64,000 bases of DNA from JAAFIP01 sp031367325. GTDB taxonomy: Bacteria > Pseudomonadota > Gammaproteobacteria > Burkholderiales > Burkholderiaceae_C. The translations under genes and the position numbers were made by a program. Each line of letters starts with the position of its first letter. The stretch's first letter is position 1. Of this stretch, positions 17,806 to 26,907 are shown in pieces. The stretch spans positions 1 through 64,000 of the forward strand of contig JANLPQ010000097.1 in the NCBI GenBank assembly GCA_031367325.1, in the 5' to 3' direction. Under the pieces are notes generated by a model. It saw only the letters and a list, made by a program, of their open reading frames with translations, ran no database searches and was not told where the DNA came from.

Positions 17806-18744
17806 ATGACTGCGCTTGCTTCGTCTTCTTTGCTGCCGCCACAGTCTTTATATGAAAGATTCACTGGCGCATGGGGCCGTAAGCTGGTGATTGGCATTCC
17901 CTTGCTGTTTTTGCTGTCATTCTTTTTGTTTCCATTCCTAATCGTCTTTAAAATCAGCGTGTCTGAGATGGACAATGTGGTGTTCAAAGAGCTTTTTTCT
18001 TGGACAGAGGGTGTGCTGCAATTTAAGATCAAACTGAGCAACTATATTTACATTGCGCAAGATGACCTTTACTTTCGCACTTACCTTAGCTCGATTAAGT
18101 TTGCAGCTATTACTACGGTCATTTGTTTATTCATAGCCTACCCATTTGCCTACTTCATAGCACGTAGCACGCCTGAAAAGCGTCCTGCGCTGTTGATGTT
18201 GGTCATGCTGCCTTTCTGGACTTCATTTTTGCTGCGCGTTTATGCGTGGAAGATGCTACTGGCAGACAACGGTGTTTTCAATAACATTGCGCTGGGTGCT
18301 GGCTTGACTTCTGAGCCTTTGAAAATGATGAACACGCCGTTTTCATTGGTACTGGGTATGGTCTACACCTATCTGCCTTTTATGATTTTGCCACTGTACG
18401 CTAACTTGGTCAAAATGGATTTGCGTTTGTTAGAAGCAGCACTTGACTTGGGTGCTACATCATGGCAAGCCTTTTGGCGCATTACAGTGCCGCTGTCAAA
18501 AAGCGGCATCATTGCCGGTTCTATGCTGGTGTTTATTCCTTGCGTGGGCGAGTTCGTGATTCCAGAGCTGTTGGGTGGGCCGCAAACCTTGATGATCGGT
18601 CGTGTGCTTTGGGACGAGTTTTTTAGTAATAACGATTGGCCTATGGCTGCCACAGTGGCCGTGGTGATGGTGCTACTGATTATTGTGCCGCTGGCTTGGT
18701 TTAATAAGTACCAAGCCGAAAATACCAGCGGGGTGCATGCATGA
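17806..18744 (+). CDS. potH: Polyamine ABC transporter permease (PotB/PotH-like)
   Basis: Inner-membrane permease of 312 residues with about six helices, the first near residue 27-49 (KLVIGIPLLFLLSFFLFPFL). The binding-protein-dependent transport EAA-type loop is visible as EAALDLGATSWQAFWRITVPLS. Overlaps the next permease gene by four bases. Confidence 0.91.
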   Translation: MTALASSSLLPPQSLYERFTGAWGRKLVIGIPLLFLLSFFLFPFLIVFKISVSEMDNVVFKELFSWTEGVLQFKIKLSNYIYIAQDDLYFRTYLSSIKFAAITTVICLFIAYPFAYFIARSTPEKRPALLMLVMLPFWTSFLLRVYAWKMLLADNGVFNNIALGAGLTSEPLKMMNTPFSLVLGMVYTYLPFMILPLYANLVKMDLRLLEAALDLGATSWQAFWRITVPLSKSGIIAGSMLVFIPCVGEFVIPELLGGPQTLMIGRVLWDEFFSNNDWPMAATVAVVMVLLIIVPLAWFNKYQAENTSGVHA

Positions 18745-19601
18745 TGTTCACTACAGCACGGTTTAACGCTGGAAGAATGACTTCTAAAGCATGGATGACT
18801 GCAGTATTTGCTTTCCTCTACCTGCCTATTTTTACTTTAATTGTGCTCAGCTTTAACGCTAGTCCTATGGTCACCAGTTGGGGCGGCTGGTCGCTGCGAT
18901 GGTACGAGGCGTTGTCTAAAGATACTGAAATTATTTTGGGTTTCAAGCGTTCTTTGCAAATTGCTTTTTTAACAGCCTGTACCTCCGTTGTGTTGGGTAC
19001 TTTGGCGGCATTGGCACTTAACCGCTTTAAACGCTTTCCTGGGCGCACGCTTTTTGCAGGTATGGTGAACTCGCCGTTGGTGATGCCAGAAGTGATTATT
19101 GGACTGTCTTTGCTACTTATGCTGGTATCGGTGCAACGCGCGTTTGGATTTCCTGAGCGCGGCATGATGACGATTTGGCTAGGTCATACTTTATTGGGAA
19201 TGGCTTACGCCACGGTGGTGGTGCAGTCGCGTCTGCAAGAGATGAGTCCGCAGCTTGAGGAGGCCGCGCAAGATTTGGGTTGCCGACCGTGGCAAGTTTT
19301 TTTCTTGATTACATTGCCACTGATTTCGCAAGCTTTAGGATCCGCTTGGCTGCTCACATTTACGCTGTCACTAGACGATGTGGTGTTGTCTGCATTTTTG
19401 TCCGGTCCTGGGTCTACCACAATGCCGATTGTGATTTTTAGCCGAGCTAGGCTGGGCTTGAGTCCTAGCGTGAATACGATTGCTACGCTGACTGTGCTGG
19501 TCGTCAGCTTGGGTGTGGTGCTGGCAAGTATTTGGATTGCGCGCGCAGAGCGTAAACGGGCGCGCGAAATGTCTGCCGCATTTCGCGGCACGGTTGCTTA
19601 G
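18741..19601 (+). CDS. potI: Polyamine ABC transporter permease (PotC/PotI-like)
   Basis: Second permease, 286 residues, about six helices. The coupling loop reads EEAAQDLGCRPWQVFFLITLP. Its ATG overlaps the potH stop (ATGA), so the two subunits are likely translated in a coupled way. A porin-like gene follows after 25 bp. Confidence 0.91.
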   Translation: MMFTTARFNAGRMTSKAWMTAVFAFLYLPIFTLIVLSFNASPMVTSWGGWSLRWYEALSKDTEIILGFKRSLQIAFLTACTSVVLGTLAALALNRFKRFPGRTLFAGMVNSPLVMPEVIIGLSLLLMLVSVQRAFGFPERGMMTIWLGHTLLGMAYATVVVQSRLQEMSPQLEEAAQDLGCRPWQVFFLITLPLISQALGSAWLLTFTLSLDDVVLSAFLSGPGSTTMPIVIFSRARLGLSPSVNTIATLTVLVVSLGVVLASIWIARAERKRAREMSAAFRGTVA

Positions 19602-19626
19602 AACGATTGATTTTTTTGGAGCTTTT

Positions 19627-21012
19627 ATGAAAAATAAACTGTCAATTTTGGCCATAGCCGTTACGGCTGCATTTCCTATGGTGCATAGCGCTCACGCGCA
19701 AACCAATGCAGAGCTCAAGCAAGAGCTAGAGCTTTTAAAGAAGCAACTTCAAATTTTGACGCAAAAGATGGACGCCGCTGTTGCCGCACCTGCATCTGCA
19801 GCGCCCTCAGCTGCGACTGGTGCTGTAGATCAGCAAGAATTTAACCGAGTCAAAATTAAAGCAGAATCGACTGAAGATGCTTTTGAAGCCGCAGGTTTTA
19901 AAGGCCTGAAAATTAGCGGTGTGATTGACCCGACTTATATCTACAGTTCTAGCCAGAAGCGCGCTGGGGTTACTTTTTTGAATAATTTTGATGGGGCCTC
20001 TGGTATAGACAAAACAACTATGTTGCCACAAACTGATGGCTATACTTTCGATAACAGCTCCTTCGGTACAGCCATGCTAGACTTCCAAAAAGAAACAAAT
20101 GGTGGTAGCAAATGGCGCTTGACTTTAATGCCGCACAAATCTGCAGGCTCAGCCTTCCGTGCGGGTTCTATAGTGCACGAAGCCTCGGTGTCTGTCCCCT
20201 TGGGTGATGAGAAAACAAGATTGATTGCCGGTCAAATACCCGACTGGTCGGGCTATGAATTGACGGCTGCCAACGTAAATCCTTTGGTCACTCACAACAT
20301 GCTTTACGATTTTACTGCACTAACGTACTACACTGGTGCAGGTATGGAAGTGGTGCGTGGCCCTTGGACAAGCAAGTTCTTAGTGGGTAATGTAAATCAA
20401 GCTGCGCGCGAAGCGGCTGATAAGAAGCTTGCGTTGGTGTACCGTGTTGATTATGCTGTAAACGAGTTTACAGGCTTAGGCTTTTCAGGTGGGCATTCAT
20501 TTGCAGACAAGGCCACTACACCGGGTCGTTTTGATTTGCTAGAGGTCGATGGTTACTACACACGCGGAGACTTGACATTGCAAGGCCAGATTGCCGCCGG
20601 CCGTCATAAATCTAAATCATCTAATGGTGGAGATGCCAAATGGGTAGGTGTATCGGGTTTGGTGGGCTATAAAGTCACGCCACGGGCGCAAGTAGTTGCG
20701 CGCTACGATTTCATTAATAATTCTAAAAATGGCGGTGGCATGTTTGGCGGTGTGGCTGACAACCGCAATGGCTTTGGTCCCGCATGGGAAGATGATGGCA
20801 CTGGAAATAACACTTGGTTTCAGCCTGATGTAGATAAAGGCGTGAATCGCTATGCACTCTCGTTAGGTATGAATTATTTGATCAACCCTAGCACCACATT
20901 TAAAACAGAAGTGCGGCTAGATGGTGCTAACGGAGCTGTTTTTCAGTTGCGCGATGGCAGCTATAAAAAGTCCAACTTGTTGCTGGGTACATCGATTGTT
21001 GTGTCTTTCTAA
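19627..21012 (+). CDS. Outer-membrane porin-like protein (DUF3138-like)
   Basis: 461 residues from the ATG with a TTTGGAGC ribosome-binding region. Sec signal peptide with cleavage after AHA (residue about 24), a short Gln/Leu/Lys-rich coiled segment (about 28-50) and then a long stretch of alternating hydrophobic residues and Gly/Asn turns ending in LLGTSIVVSF. That terminal Phe is typical of outer-membrane beta-barrels. It resembles the betaproteobacterial DUF3138 porin-like family from memory; I cannot confirm that here. It follows the polyamine ABC genes by 25 bp and precedes a terminator-like hairpin, so a role in polyamine entry through the outer membrane is a reasonable inference. Confidence 0.72.
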   Translation: MKNKLSILAIAVTAAFPMVHSAHAQTNAELKQELELLKKQLQILTQKMDAAVAAPASAAPSAATGAVDQQEFNRVKIKAESTEDAFEAAGFKGLKISGVIDPTYIYSSSQKRAGVTFLNNFDGASGIDKTTMLPQTDGYTFDNSSFGTAMLDFQKETNGGSKWRLTLMPHKSAGSAFRAGSIVHEASVSVPLGDEKTRLIAGQIPDWSGYELTAANVNPLVTHNMLYDFTALTYYTGAGMEVVRGPWTSKFLVGNVNQAAREAADKKLALVYRVDYAVNEFTGLGFSGGHSFADKATTPGRFDLLEVDGYYTRGDLTLQGQIAAGRHKSKSSNGGDAKWVGVSGLVGYKVTPRAQVVARYDFINNSKNGGGMFGGVADNRNGFGPAWEDDGTGNNTWFQPDVDKGVNRYALSLGMNYLINPSTTFKTEVRLDGANGAVFQLRDGSYKKSNLLLGTSIVVSF

Positions 21013-21070
21013 TATGCAAATCTGGTACATGTGAAGAGCTGATTCACTCGTAGTCTATTCTTTTAAAACA

Positions 21071-21103
21071 CAAACGGGGCAGACAGTATGGTCGCCCCGT
21101 TTG
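21071..21103 (+). terminator. Terminator-like hairpin after the porin-like gene
   Basis: CAAACGGGGC and GCCCCGTTTG pair perfectly over 10 bp with a 13-base loop, about 60 bp after the stop of the porin-like gene. No U-run follows on the plus strand; an A/T-rich tract lies on the other side. It probably ends or attenuates the puuD-to-porin transcript before puuC. Confidence 0.6.
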
Positions 21104-21159
21104 CACTTGGCCCTATCGGTAGTGCCAATCTTGTTTAACAAGACTAACCCAATGAGAGC

Positions 21160-22650
21160 ATGGTGAGCGCAATGGTTGATATGAAAAATTCAAAATTCGA
21201 TGGTCGTGCACTAATTGATGGCCAACGTGTTAGCGCCTGCAGTGGCAGGGTGTTTGATTGCATCTCACCTGTGGATGGGCGTGTACTTACCCAAGTAGCA
21301 CGCTGCGACATAGCCGACGTCAACGTGGCGGTAGCAGCTGCGCGTAAAGCATTTGATGATAGAAGATGGCGGGCGCTAGCTCCCGCACAGCGCAAACGCA
21401 CAATGATCAAGTTTGCCGATTTGATGCTGGCATATGGTGATGAACTGGCGCTGACTGAAACGCTAGACATGGGCAAACCCATTCGGTATGCCAAAGCGGT
21501 GGATGTCAACAGTGCAGCCAACTGCATTCGCTGGTACGGTGAGGCAGTGGACAAAATTTACGATGAAATTGCACCTACGGCAGACACTGCACTGGCCTTG
21601 ATTACCCGCGAACCTGTGGGTGTTGTGGGCGTGATAGTGCCGTGGAATTACCCGATGATCATGGCAGCATGGAAGATTGCCCCCGCACTAGCTGCTGGAA
21701 ATTGTGTAGTGCTTAAACCTAGCGAAAAATCACCACTAACTGCTTTGCGTATGGCTGAACTGGCGCTAGAGGCGGGCATACCTGATGGTGTGTTTAATGT
21801 AGTGACTGGTTATGGTGCTGAGGCGGGTTCGCCCTTGGCTTTACACATGGATGTAGATTGCATTGCATTTACCGGCTCTACCCAGGTAGGCAAGAAAATT
21901 TATGTTATGGCTGGGCAAAGCAATTTAAAGCGCGCCTGGACCGAGCTGGGCGGCAAGTCGCCCAACATTGTGTTTGCTGACTGCCCTAGTTTAGACAAAG
22001 CCGTGGAGGCAGCGGTAGGCAGTATTTTCTTTAATCAAGGAGAAAGCTGCAACGCTCCCTCGCGTCTGTATGTAGAGGCTAGTATCAAAGACAGGTTTTT
22101 AGAAAAAGCGCTGGCCTTAGTGCCTAACTATATGCCTGCCAATCCGCTGGAGCCGGCCACCAATATGGGGGCAATCGTGGACCAAATCCAGCTTAGCAGC
22201 ATCTTGGGCTACATAGAAAGTGGCAAGAGCGAAGGTGCCCAGTTAATAGCTGGCGGCCAGCAAGTCATGCAGGCAACTGGCGGCTGCTATGTGCAGCCTA
22301 CTATTTTTGATGGTGTAGCGCCCCACATGACAATTGCACGCGAAGAAATATTTGGCCCCGTGCTATCGGTACTCACATTTACCGATGCGGCGGATGCGGT
22401 ACGCCAAGCCAACGATAGTGTGTATGGCCTGCAAGCGGGTGTATGGACCGCCGACCTGAACAAAGCTCACGGTGTTGCGCGCGCGCTGCGTGCTGGCACG
22501 GTGCATATCAACCAATATGACGAGGACGATATTACTGTGCCATTTGGTGGCTTTAAACAAAGCGGCGCAGGGCGTGATAAGTCGCTGCATGCTTTTGACA
22601 AATACACCGAAACAAAAACTACGTGGATTCGTATTGACAGTCCCGTGTGA
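21160..22650 (+). CDS. puuC: Aldehyde dehydrogenase (PuuC-like)
   Basis: NAD(P)-dependent aldehyde dehydrogenase of 496 residues. The cofactor motif VPWNYPMIMAAWKIAPALAAG, the general base Glu in TELGGKSPNIV and the catalytic Cys in FFNQGESCNAPSRLYVE are present. In this pathway it would oxidise gamma-glutamyl-gamma-aminobutyraldehyde to gamma-glutamyl-GABA. Several in-frame ATGs (21160, 21172, 21181) lie close together, so the exact start is uncertain. Next gene starts 18 bp later. Confidence 0.87.
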   Translation: MVSAMVDMKNSKFDGRALIDGQRVSACSGRVFDCISPVDGRVLTQVARCDIADVNVAVAAARKAFDDRRWRALAPAQRKRTMIKFADLMLAYGDELALTETLDMGKPIRYAKAVDVNSAANCIRWYGEAVDKIYDEIAPTADTALALITREPVGVVGVIVPWNYPMIMAAWKIAPALAAGNCVVLKPSEKSPLTALRMAELALEAGIPDGVFNVVTGYGAEAGSPLALHMDVDCIAFTGSTQVGKKIYVMAGQSNLKRAWTELGGKSPNIVFADCPSLDKAVEAAVGSIFFNQGESCNAPSRLYVEASIKDRFLEKALALVPNYMPANPLEPATNMGAIVDQIQLSSILGYIESGKSEGAQLIAGGQQVMQATGGCYVQPTIFDGVAPHMTIAREEIFGPVLSVLTFTDAADAVRQANDSVYGLQAGVWTADLNKAHGVARALRAGTVHINQYDEDDITVPFGGFKQSGAGRDKSLHAFDKYTETKTTWIRIDSPV

Positions 22651-22668
22651 AAAAAACTAGGGCTGCAC

Positions 22669-24009
22669 ATGACTATTGAACAGACGGTGACCCAAACGGT
22701 GGAGACATTAAGTGCCCAAGGTATTCACAGTGTCCTTGCTCAATTTACAGACATGCATGGTGTTGCCAAAGGCAAACTCGTACCACTGGCCAATTTGCAA
22801 GAATGGGTGACTGTTGGTGCTGGCTTTGCTGGGCCTAGTATTTGGGGTACGGGTTTAGGGCGCTACGGTAAGCGCAGTGAATACTATGGCCGGGTGCAAG
22901 TAGGTTCACTAAAGGCTCTACCCTTTATGCCAGGCGTGGTGCATGCCGTGTGCGACGGCTATGCGGGCGGTGAGCCGCTGGTGACTTGTTCGCGCCAAGT
23001 GCTAAAGAGGCAAGTAGAGCGCTTGCAAGCCAAAGGCTTGACTCTCTGGGTTGGCATTGAACCTGAGTTTTTTTTGCTGAAGCAAGATGCCTTGGGCCAA
23101 TGGAGTCCAGCTGACGTAGCCGATCAGCTGGACAAGCCCTCGTATGATCTAAAAGCAATTTACCGAAACCAAGAGTTTTTGGATGATATGCGCAAAGCCC
23201 TGACTGCATTGGGTTTTGAGTTGCAGCAAATAGACCACGAAGACGCCTGTGGCCAGTATGAAATTAACTACAAATTTGACGACGCTCTCGCAGCTGCGGA
23301 CCGCTACATGCTTTTCAAAATGACGGCCCATGCCATAGCTCAGCAGCATGGTATGGTCTTCAGCTGTATGCCTAAGCCGTTTGCGCATGCGCCAGGCAGC
23401 GGCTTGCATTTTCATTTGAGTATTACCGACACGCAAGGTAAAGCATTGTTTACCAACCTTGCAGATCCGCTAGAACTGAGCGAGACAGGCTACAGCTTTG
23501 TGGCGGGGCTGCTGCACCACGCTGATGCGTTAGCTGCCCTGTGCGCGCCTACAGTAAATAGCTATAAACGCTTGGCCAGCAGCGACAGTGCCTCCGGCAC
23601 CACATGGTCACCAGTGTGGAAGTCTTACGGGGACAATAACCGCACCTGTTTGGTGCGCACCGTGGCGGGGCGTATAGAGTGGCGATTGCCTGACCCATCT
23701 TGCAACGTATACGCAGCATTGGCCGCCACACTGGCCGCTGGGCTAAACGGTATAAAGAATTCGATGATAGCTCCTGCTGCATGTCAGGTAGATCTGTACG
23801 AACACCACGCAAAGGGTGGTGCTATGCCTGCACAGCTGCCCCGTGACTTGCGGACGGCGGTGGACGCGTTAGCGGCAGACAAGGCGCTCACAGAGCAGAC
23901 AGGCAGTGCTTTTTGCGCTGAGTTTGTAAAACTGAAACGCCAAGAATGGGATGCTTTTAACTCTCATGTAAGCCCGTGGGAGCTAAAAAAATACGCCGAC
24001 ACCTACTAA
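22669..24009 (+). CDS. glnT: Second glutamine-synthetase-like ligase (GlnT/type III-like)
   Basis: 446 residues, glutamine-synthetase fold: N-terminal QFTDMHGVAKGKLVPLANL, catalytic segments WVGIEPEFFLL, CGQYEINYKFDD, GSGLHFHLSITD and NSYKRLASSDSASG. It differs clearly from the puuA copy (length, N-terminal region, helix signatures), so it is not a recent duplicate. Relatives are annotated as type III glutamate-ammonia ligase or gamma-glutamyl-amine ligases. Directly following puuC, it is a good candidate for glutamylating another amine substrate (for instance spermidine, cadaverine or an alkylamine). Confidence 0.8.
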   Translation: MTIEQTVTQTVETLSAQGIHSVLAQFTDMHGVAKGKLVPLANLQEWVTVGAGFAGPSIWGTGLGRYGKRSEYYGRVQVGSLKALPFMPGVVHAVCDGYAGGEPLVTCSRQVLKRQVERLQAKGLTLWVGIEPEFFLLKQDALGQWSPADVADQLDKPSYDLKAIYRNQEFLDDMRKALTALGFELQQIDHEDACGQYEINYKFDDALAAADRYMLFKMTAHAIAQQHGMVFSCMPKPFAHAPGSGLHFHLSITDTQGKALFTNLADPLELSETGYSFVAGLLHHADALAALCAPTVNSYKRLASSDSASGTTWSPVWKSYGDNNRTCLVRTVAGRIEWRLPDPSCNVYAALAATLAAGLNGIKNSMIAPAACQVDLYEHHAKGGAMPAQLPRDLRTAVDALAADKALTEQTGSAFCAEFVKLKRQEWDAFNSHVSPWELKKYADTY

Positions 24010-24090
24010 AAGGTGCGGCGTATGTTGTGTGGGCTCTAGAGAAGTAGATCTTGGGCTGACTTCAGTGCCTGCTTGAAGTTAACGGGTGGC

Positions 24091-24408
24091 TTATTTCAAC
24101 GTCATTACCCAAGCGGCCAGTTTAGCTGCATCGGCTTCATTAACTTGCGGGTTGGCTGGCATGGGCACAGGACCCCACACTCCTTTGCTACCTTTTTGGA
24201 TAATTACGGCTAATTTTTTGGCAGCATCGGGATCGGCGCTGTATTTAGCGGCAACATCCTTGTAAGCAGGCCCCACCATTTTTTTGTCTACAGCGTGGCA
24301 TGCCATACAGTTTTTGGATGTTGCTAAGGCTGCGTCGGCCATGGCGGGTGCAGTTACTGCGCTCAAAGCGGCAGCTATTAAAGCGGCATAAAGTAGTGAG
24401 AGTTTCAT
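24091..24408 (-). CDS. Periplasmic cytochrome c (c551/c552-like)
   Basis: Small class I cytochrome c of 105 residues. Signal peptide ending around APAMA-DAA (residue 24), single haem-binding motif CMACH, and the distal Met in GPVPMPANPQV. Soluble periplasmic electron carrier; the partner oxidase or reductase is not in the window. Confidence 0.92.
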   Translation of the reverse strand: MKLSLLYAALIAAALSAVTAPAMADAALATSKNCMACHAVDKKMVGPAYKDVAAKYSADPDAAKKLAVIIQKGSKGVWGPVPMPANPQVNEADAAKLAAWVMTLK

Positions 24409-24633
24409 AGTCTTCCTTTAAAACACCTACGCGGTGTAAGATGCAATGCACCTAATACACAACATAACGCAATTCTAGAGCCTAGCGTTGACCGCTGCTT
24501 AACTGTGGACTCTAAAAGACATAGCTACGGCCAGTTATGTGAAGATAAGGGTTTTGTACCTAAAACATCTCTTTTTCAGCTAAAAAGCTTAAAAATGAGA
24601 TTTAAATTAACTTTTGTTGCTCTGGAGCGTAGT

Positions 24634-24885
24634 ATGTATTTTTTATACCTTGGACTATTGGTATTGCTGATGAAGTTTTTGGATATAGGCCCTGTCGGCA
24701 GGCTAGACTGGGCCACCGATTGGTACTGGTTTGCCGCCCCGTTCATTTTGGCCGCCGCATGGTGGGCATGGGCCGACTGGTCGGGCTACACCAAGCGACG
24801 TGCCATGGATAAGATGGACAACCGCAAAAAAGACCGCCTTGCCAAAAACCGTGACGCTATGGGCATGGGGCCTAAAAAGCGCTAA
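24634..24885 (+). CDS. Small Trp-rich membrane protein (TIGR04438-like)
   Basis: 83 residues starting at an ATG 5 bases after TGGAGCG. Two hydrophobic helices (FLYLGLLVLLMKFL and WFAAPFILAAAWWAWA) are followed by a basic, highly charged tail (DKMDNRKKDRLAKNRDAM). The pattern matches the small Trp-rich family common in Burkholderiales; its function is unknown. An upstream ATG at 24505 would add 43 residues without family resemblance. Confidence 0.8.
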   Translation: MYFLYLGLLVLLMKFLDIGPVGRLDWATDWYWFAAPFILAAAWWAWADWSGYTKRRAMDKMDNRKKDRLAKNRDAMGMGPKKR

Positions 24886-24924
24886 ATGATGCACCGTTTG
24901 TGCAGTGTTTTAGCGGTTTAAGGC

Positions 24925-24960
24925 CGTAGAACCTGCTCAAGCAGCTATTTAATTTGTAGC
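24925..24960 (+). repeat. Dispersed repeat copy between the Trp-rich gene and ilvD
   Basis: GTAGAACC, then core TGCTCAAGCAGCTAT, then TTAATTTGTAGC. It fills the space between two convergent stops (24885 and 24965) and ends four bases from the ilvD stop. In this position it could act as a transcript end, but no U-tract hairpin of normal type is visible. Confidence 0.87.
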
Positions 24961-24964
24961 GTGT

Positions 24965-26662
24965 TTAATAAAGATCCAGCACAGCACCCTTGGACGCACT
25001 GGACGCATTAAACGCAAACTTGGCTTGCACGCCGCGTGTGTAACGCGGTGCTGGCTTTTTCCAAGCGGCACGGCGCTGGGCTAGCACGGCATCCGTCACG
25101 TTCAGCTGCAGCAGTAACTTCTTGGAATCAATCGTTACACTGTCGCCGTTTTCGATTAATGCAATATTGCCGCCCTCGGCTGCCTCGGGTGCTACGTGGC
25201 CTACCACCATGCCCCATGTGCCACCGCTAAAGCGGCCATCGGTGATTAAACCCACTGTCTCGCCCATGCCCGCACCGATCAGCGCGCCTGTGGGGGCTAG
25301 CATTTCGGGCATGCCAGGGCCACCTTTGGGGCCTAGGTAGCGCAGCACCATCACGTCACCGTGGGTGATTTTGCCGCCCAAAATGGCTTTTAACGCGCTT
25401 TGCTCGTCGTCAAAACATTTGGCAGGGCCTGTCATTACGGGGTTCTTTAGGCCAGTGATTTTGGCCACGGCGCCTTCGGGGCTCAGGTTGCCCTTCAAGA
25501 TGGCCAGGTGGCCTTCTTTATACATGGGTTTGTCGATGGGGCGAATGCAGTCTTGGTCTGCGCGCGGCACGGCAGGCACGTCTTTTAAGACTTCGGCAAT
25601 CGTTTGGCCCGAGATGGTGATGCAGTCGCCGTGCAGTAGGCCTGCGGCCAATAGCGTTTTCATGACTTGCGGAATGCCGCCCGCTTTGTGCAGGTCTACG
25701 GCCAGGTATTTGCCAGAGGGCTTCAAGTCGCAAATCACCGGGACTTTTTTGCGCATGCGCTCAAAGTCGTCAATGGTCCATTCCACATCAGCCGCGTGCG
25801 CGATGGCCAAGAAGTGCAATACAGCATTGGTCGATCCGCCGGTAGCCATGATGACGGCTACGGCGTTTTCAATCGCTTTCTTGGTCACAATGTCGCGCGG
25901 CTTAATATCTTTTTTAATCGCCTCCATCAGCACTTTAGCCGACTCTTTGGCCGAGTTCATTTTCTCGTCGTGTGGGTTGGCCATGGTAGAAGAATAGGGC
26001 AAGCTAATGCCCAGCGCCTCAAAGCTGGATGACATGGTGTTGGCCGTGTACATGCCGCCACACGACCCAGTACCCGGGATGGCGCGCATTTCAATTTCGC
26101 GCAGGTCTTCGTCGCTCATATTGCCTGCGGCGTTTTGGCCCACGGCTTCGAACACACTCACTATGTTCAAATCTTGGTCTTTATAACGGCCCGGCAAAAT
26201 AGTGCCGCCGTACACGTAGATAGCGGGTACGTTGGCGCGTAGCATGCCCATCAGGCCGCCGGGCATGTTTTTGTCGCAGCCACCCACCACGACCACACCG
26301 TCCATCCACTGGCCTTGCACGCAGGTCTCTATGCAGTCTGAGATCACTTCGCGTGAGACCAGCGAATATTTCATACCCTCGGTGCCCATGGCCATGCCAT
26401 CGCTGATCGTCGGTGTGCCAAACACTTGCGCGTTGCCACCCGCCTCGATAATGCCAGCAATGGCTGCGTCGGCCAGCTTTTGCAAGCCACTGTTACACGG
26501 CGTAATGGTGCTGTGCCCGTTGGCCACACCTACCATCGGTTTGCCAAAGTCGCTCTCTTTGTAGCCCATGCCATAGTACATAGACCGGTTGGGCGCGCGG
26601 GACTTGCCCTCGGTGATGTTGGCAGAGCGCAGGTTTTGGATAGGAATGATTTTGGTGGCCAT
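24965..26662 (-). CDS. ilvD: Dihydroxy-acid dehydratase
   Basis: Iron-sulfur dehydratase of branched-chain amino acid synthesis, converting 2,3-dihydroxy acids to 2-oxo acids. 565 residues. The three cluster-associated Cys are Cys56 (STITPCNSG), Cys129 (VGGCDKNMPG) and Cys201 (GTGSCGGMYTANTM). The C-terminal motif DGRFSGGTWGMVVGHVAPEA is complete. Transcribed alone. Confidence 0.96.
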   Translation of the reverse strand: MATKIIPIQNLRSANITEGKSRAPNRSMYYGMGYKESDFGKPMVGVANGHSTITPCNSGLQKLADAAIAGIIEAGGNAQVFGTPTISDGMAMGTEGMKYSLVSREVISDCIETCVQGQWMDGVVVVGGCDKNMPGGLMGMLRANVPAIYVYGGTILPGRYKDQDLNIVSVFEAVGQNAAGNMSDEDLREIEMRAIPGTGSCGGMYTANTMSSSFEALGISLPYSSTMANPHDEKMNSAKESAKVLMEAIKKDIKPRDIVTKKAIENAVAVIMATGGSTNAVLHFLAIAHAADVEWTIDDFERMRKKVPVICDLKPSGKYLAVDLHKAGGIPQVMKTLLAAGLLHGDCITISGQTIAEVLKDVPAVPRADQDCIRPIDKPMYKEGHLAILKGNLSPEGAVAKITGLKNPVMTGPAKCFDDEQSALKAILGGKITHGDVMVLRYLGPKGGPGMPEMLAPTGALIGAGMGETVGLITDGRFSGGTWGMVVGHVAPEAAEGGNIALIENGDSVTIDSKKLLLQLNVTDAVLAQRRAAWKKPAPRYTRGVQAKFAFNASSASKGAVLDLY

Positions 26663-26907
26663 GTCTGAGCTAGGTTGTGACTAAAGAATATGCTAATTGT
26701 AGTGGGCTAAGCCGGCGATTTTGCTTGCGTTCTAATGCACGGTAAGCGGTCTGTAGGCCTGAGCGCGCTCAGGCACTCGGCGTGGACAGCTTTAGTACAA
26801 AACAAAAAAGACAAGACAAGTTCAGTGTAAACAGCACATCGCTCACCATTATTTGAATGGCCGTAATGGTCATTATGTTGATTCAATTTCAATCAATTAG
26901 GCATTAC

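Noticed and set aside
22240..22280. Further repeat copy in puuC (TTAATAGCTGGCGG)
   Set aside because: Only the first nine or so bases match the repeat; the rest does not fit and the residues belong to a conserved enzyme region.
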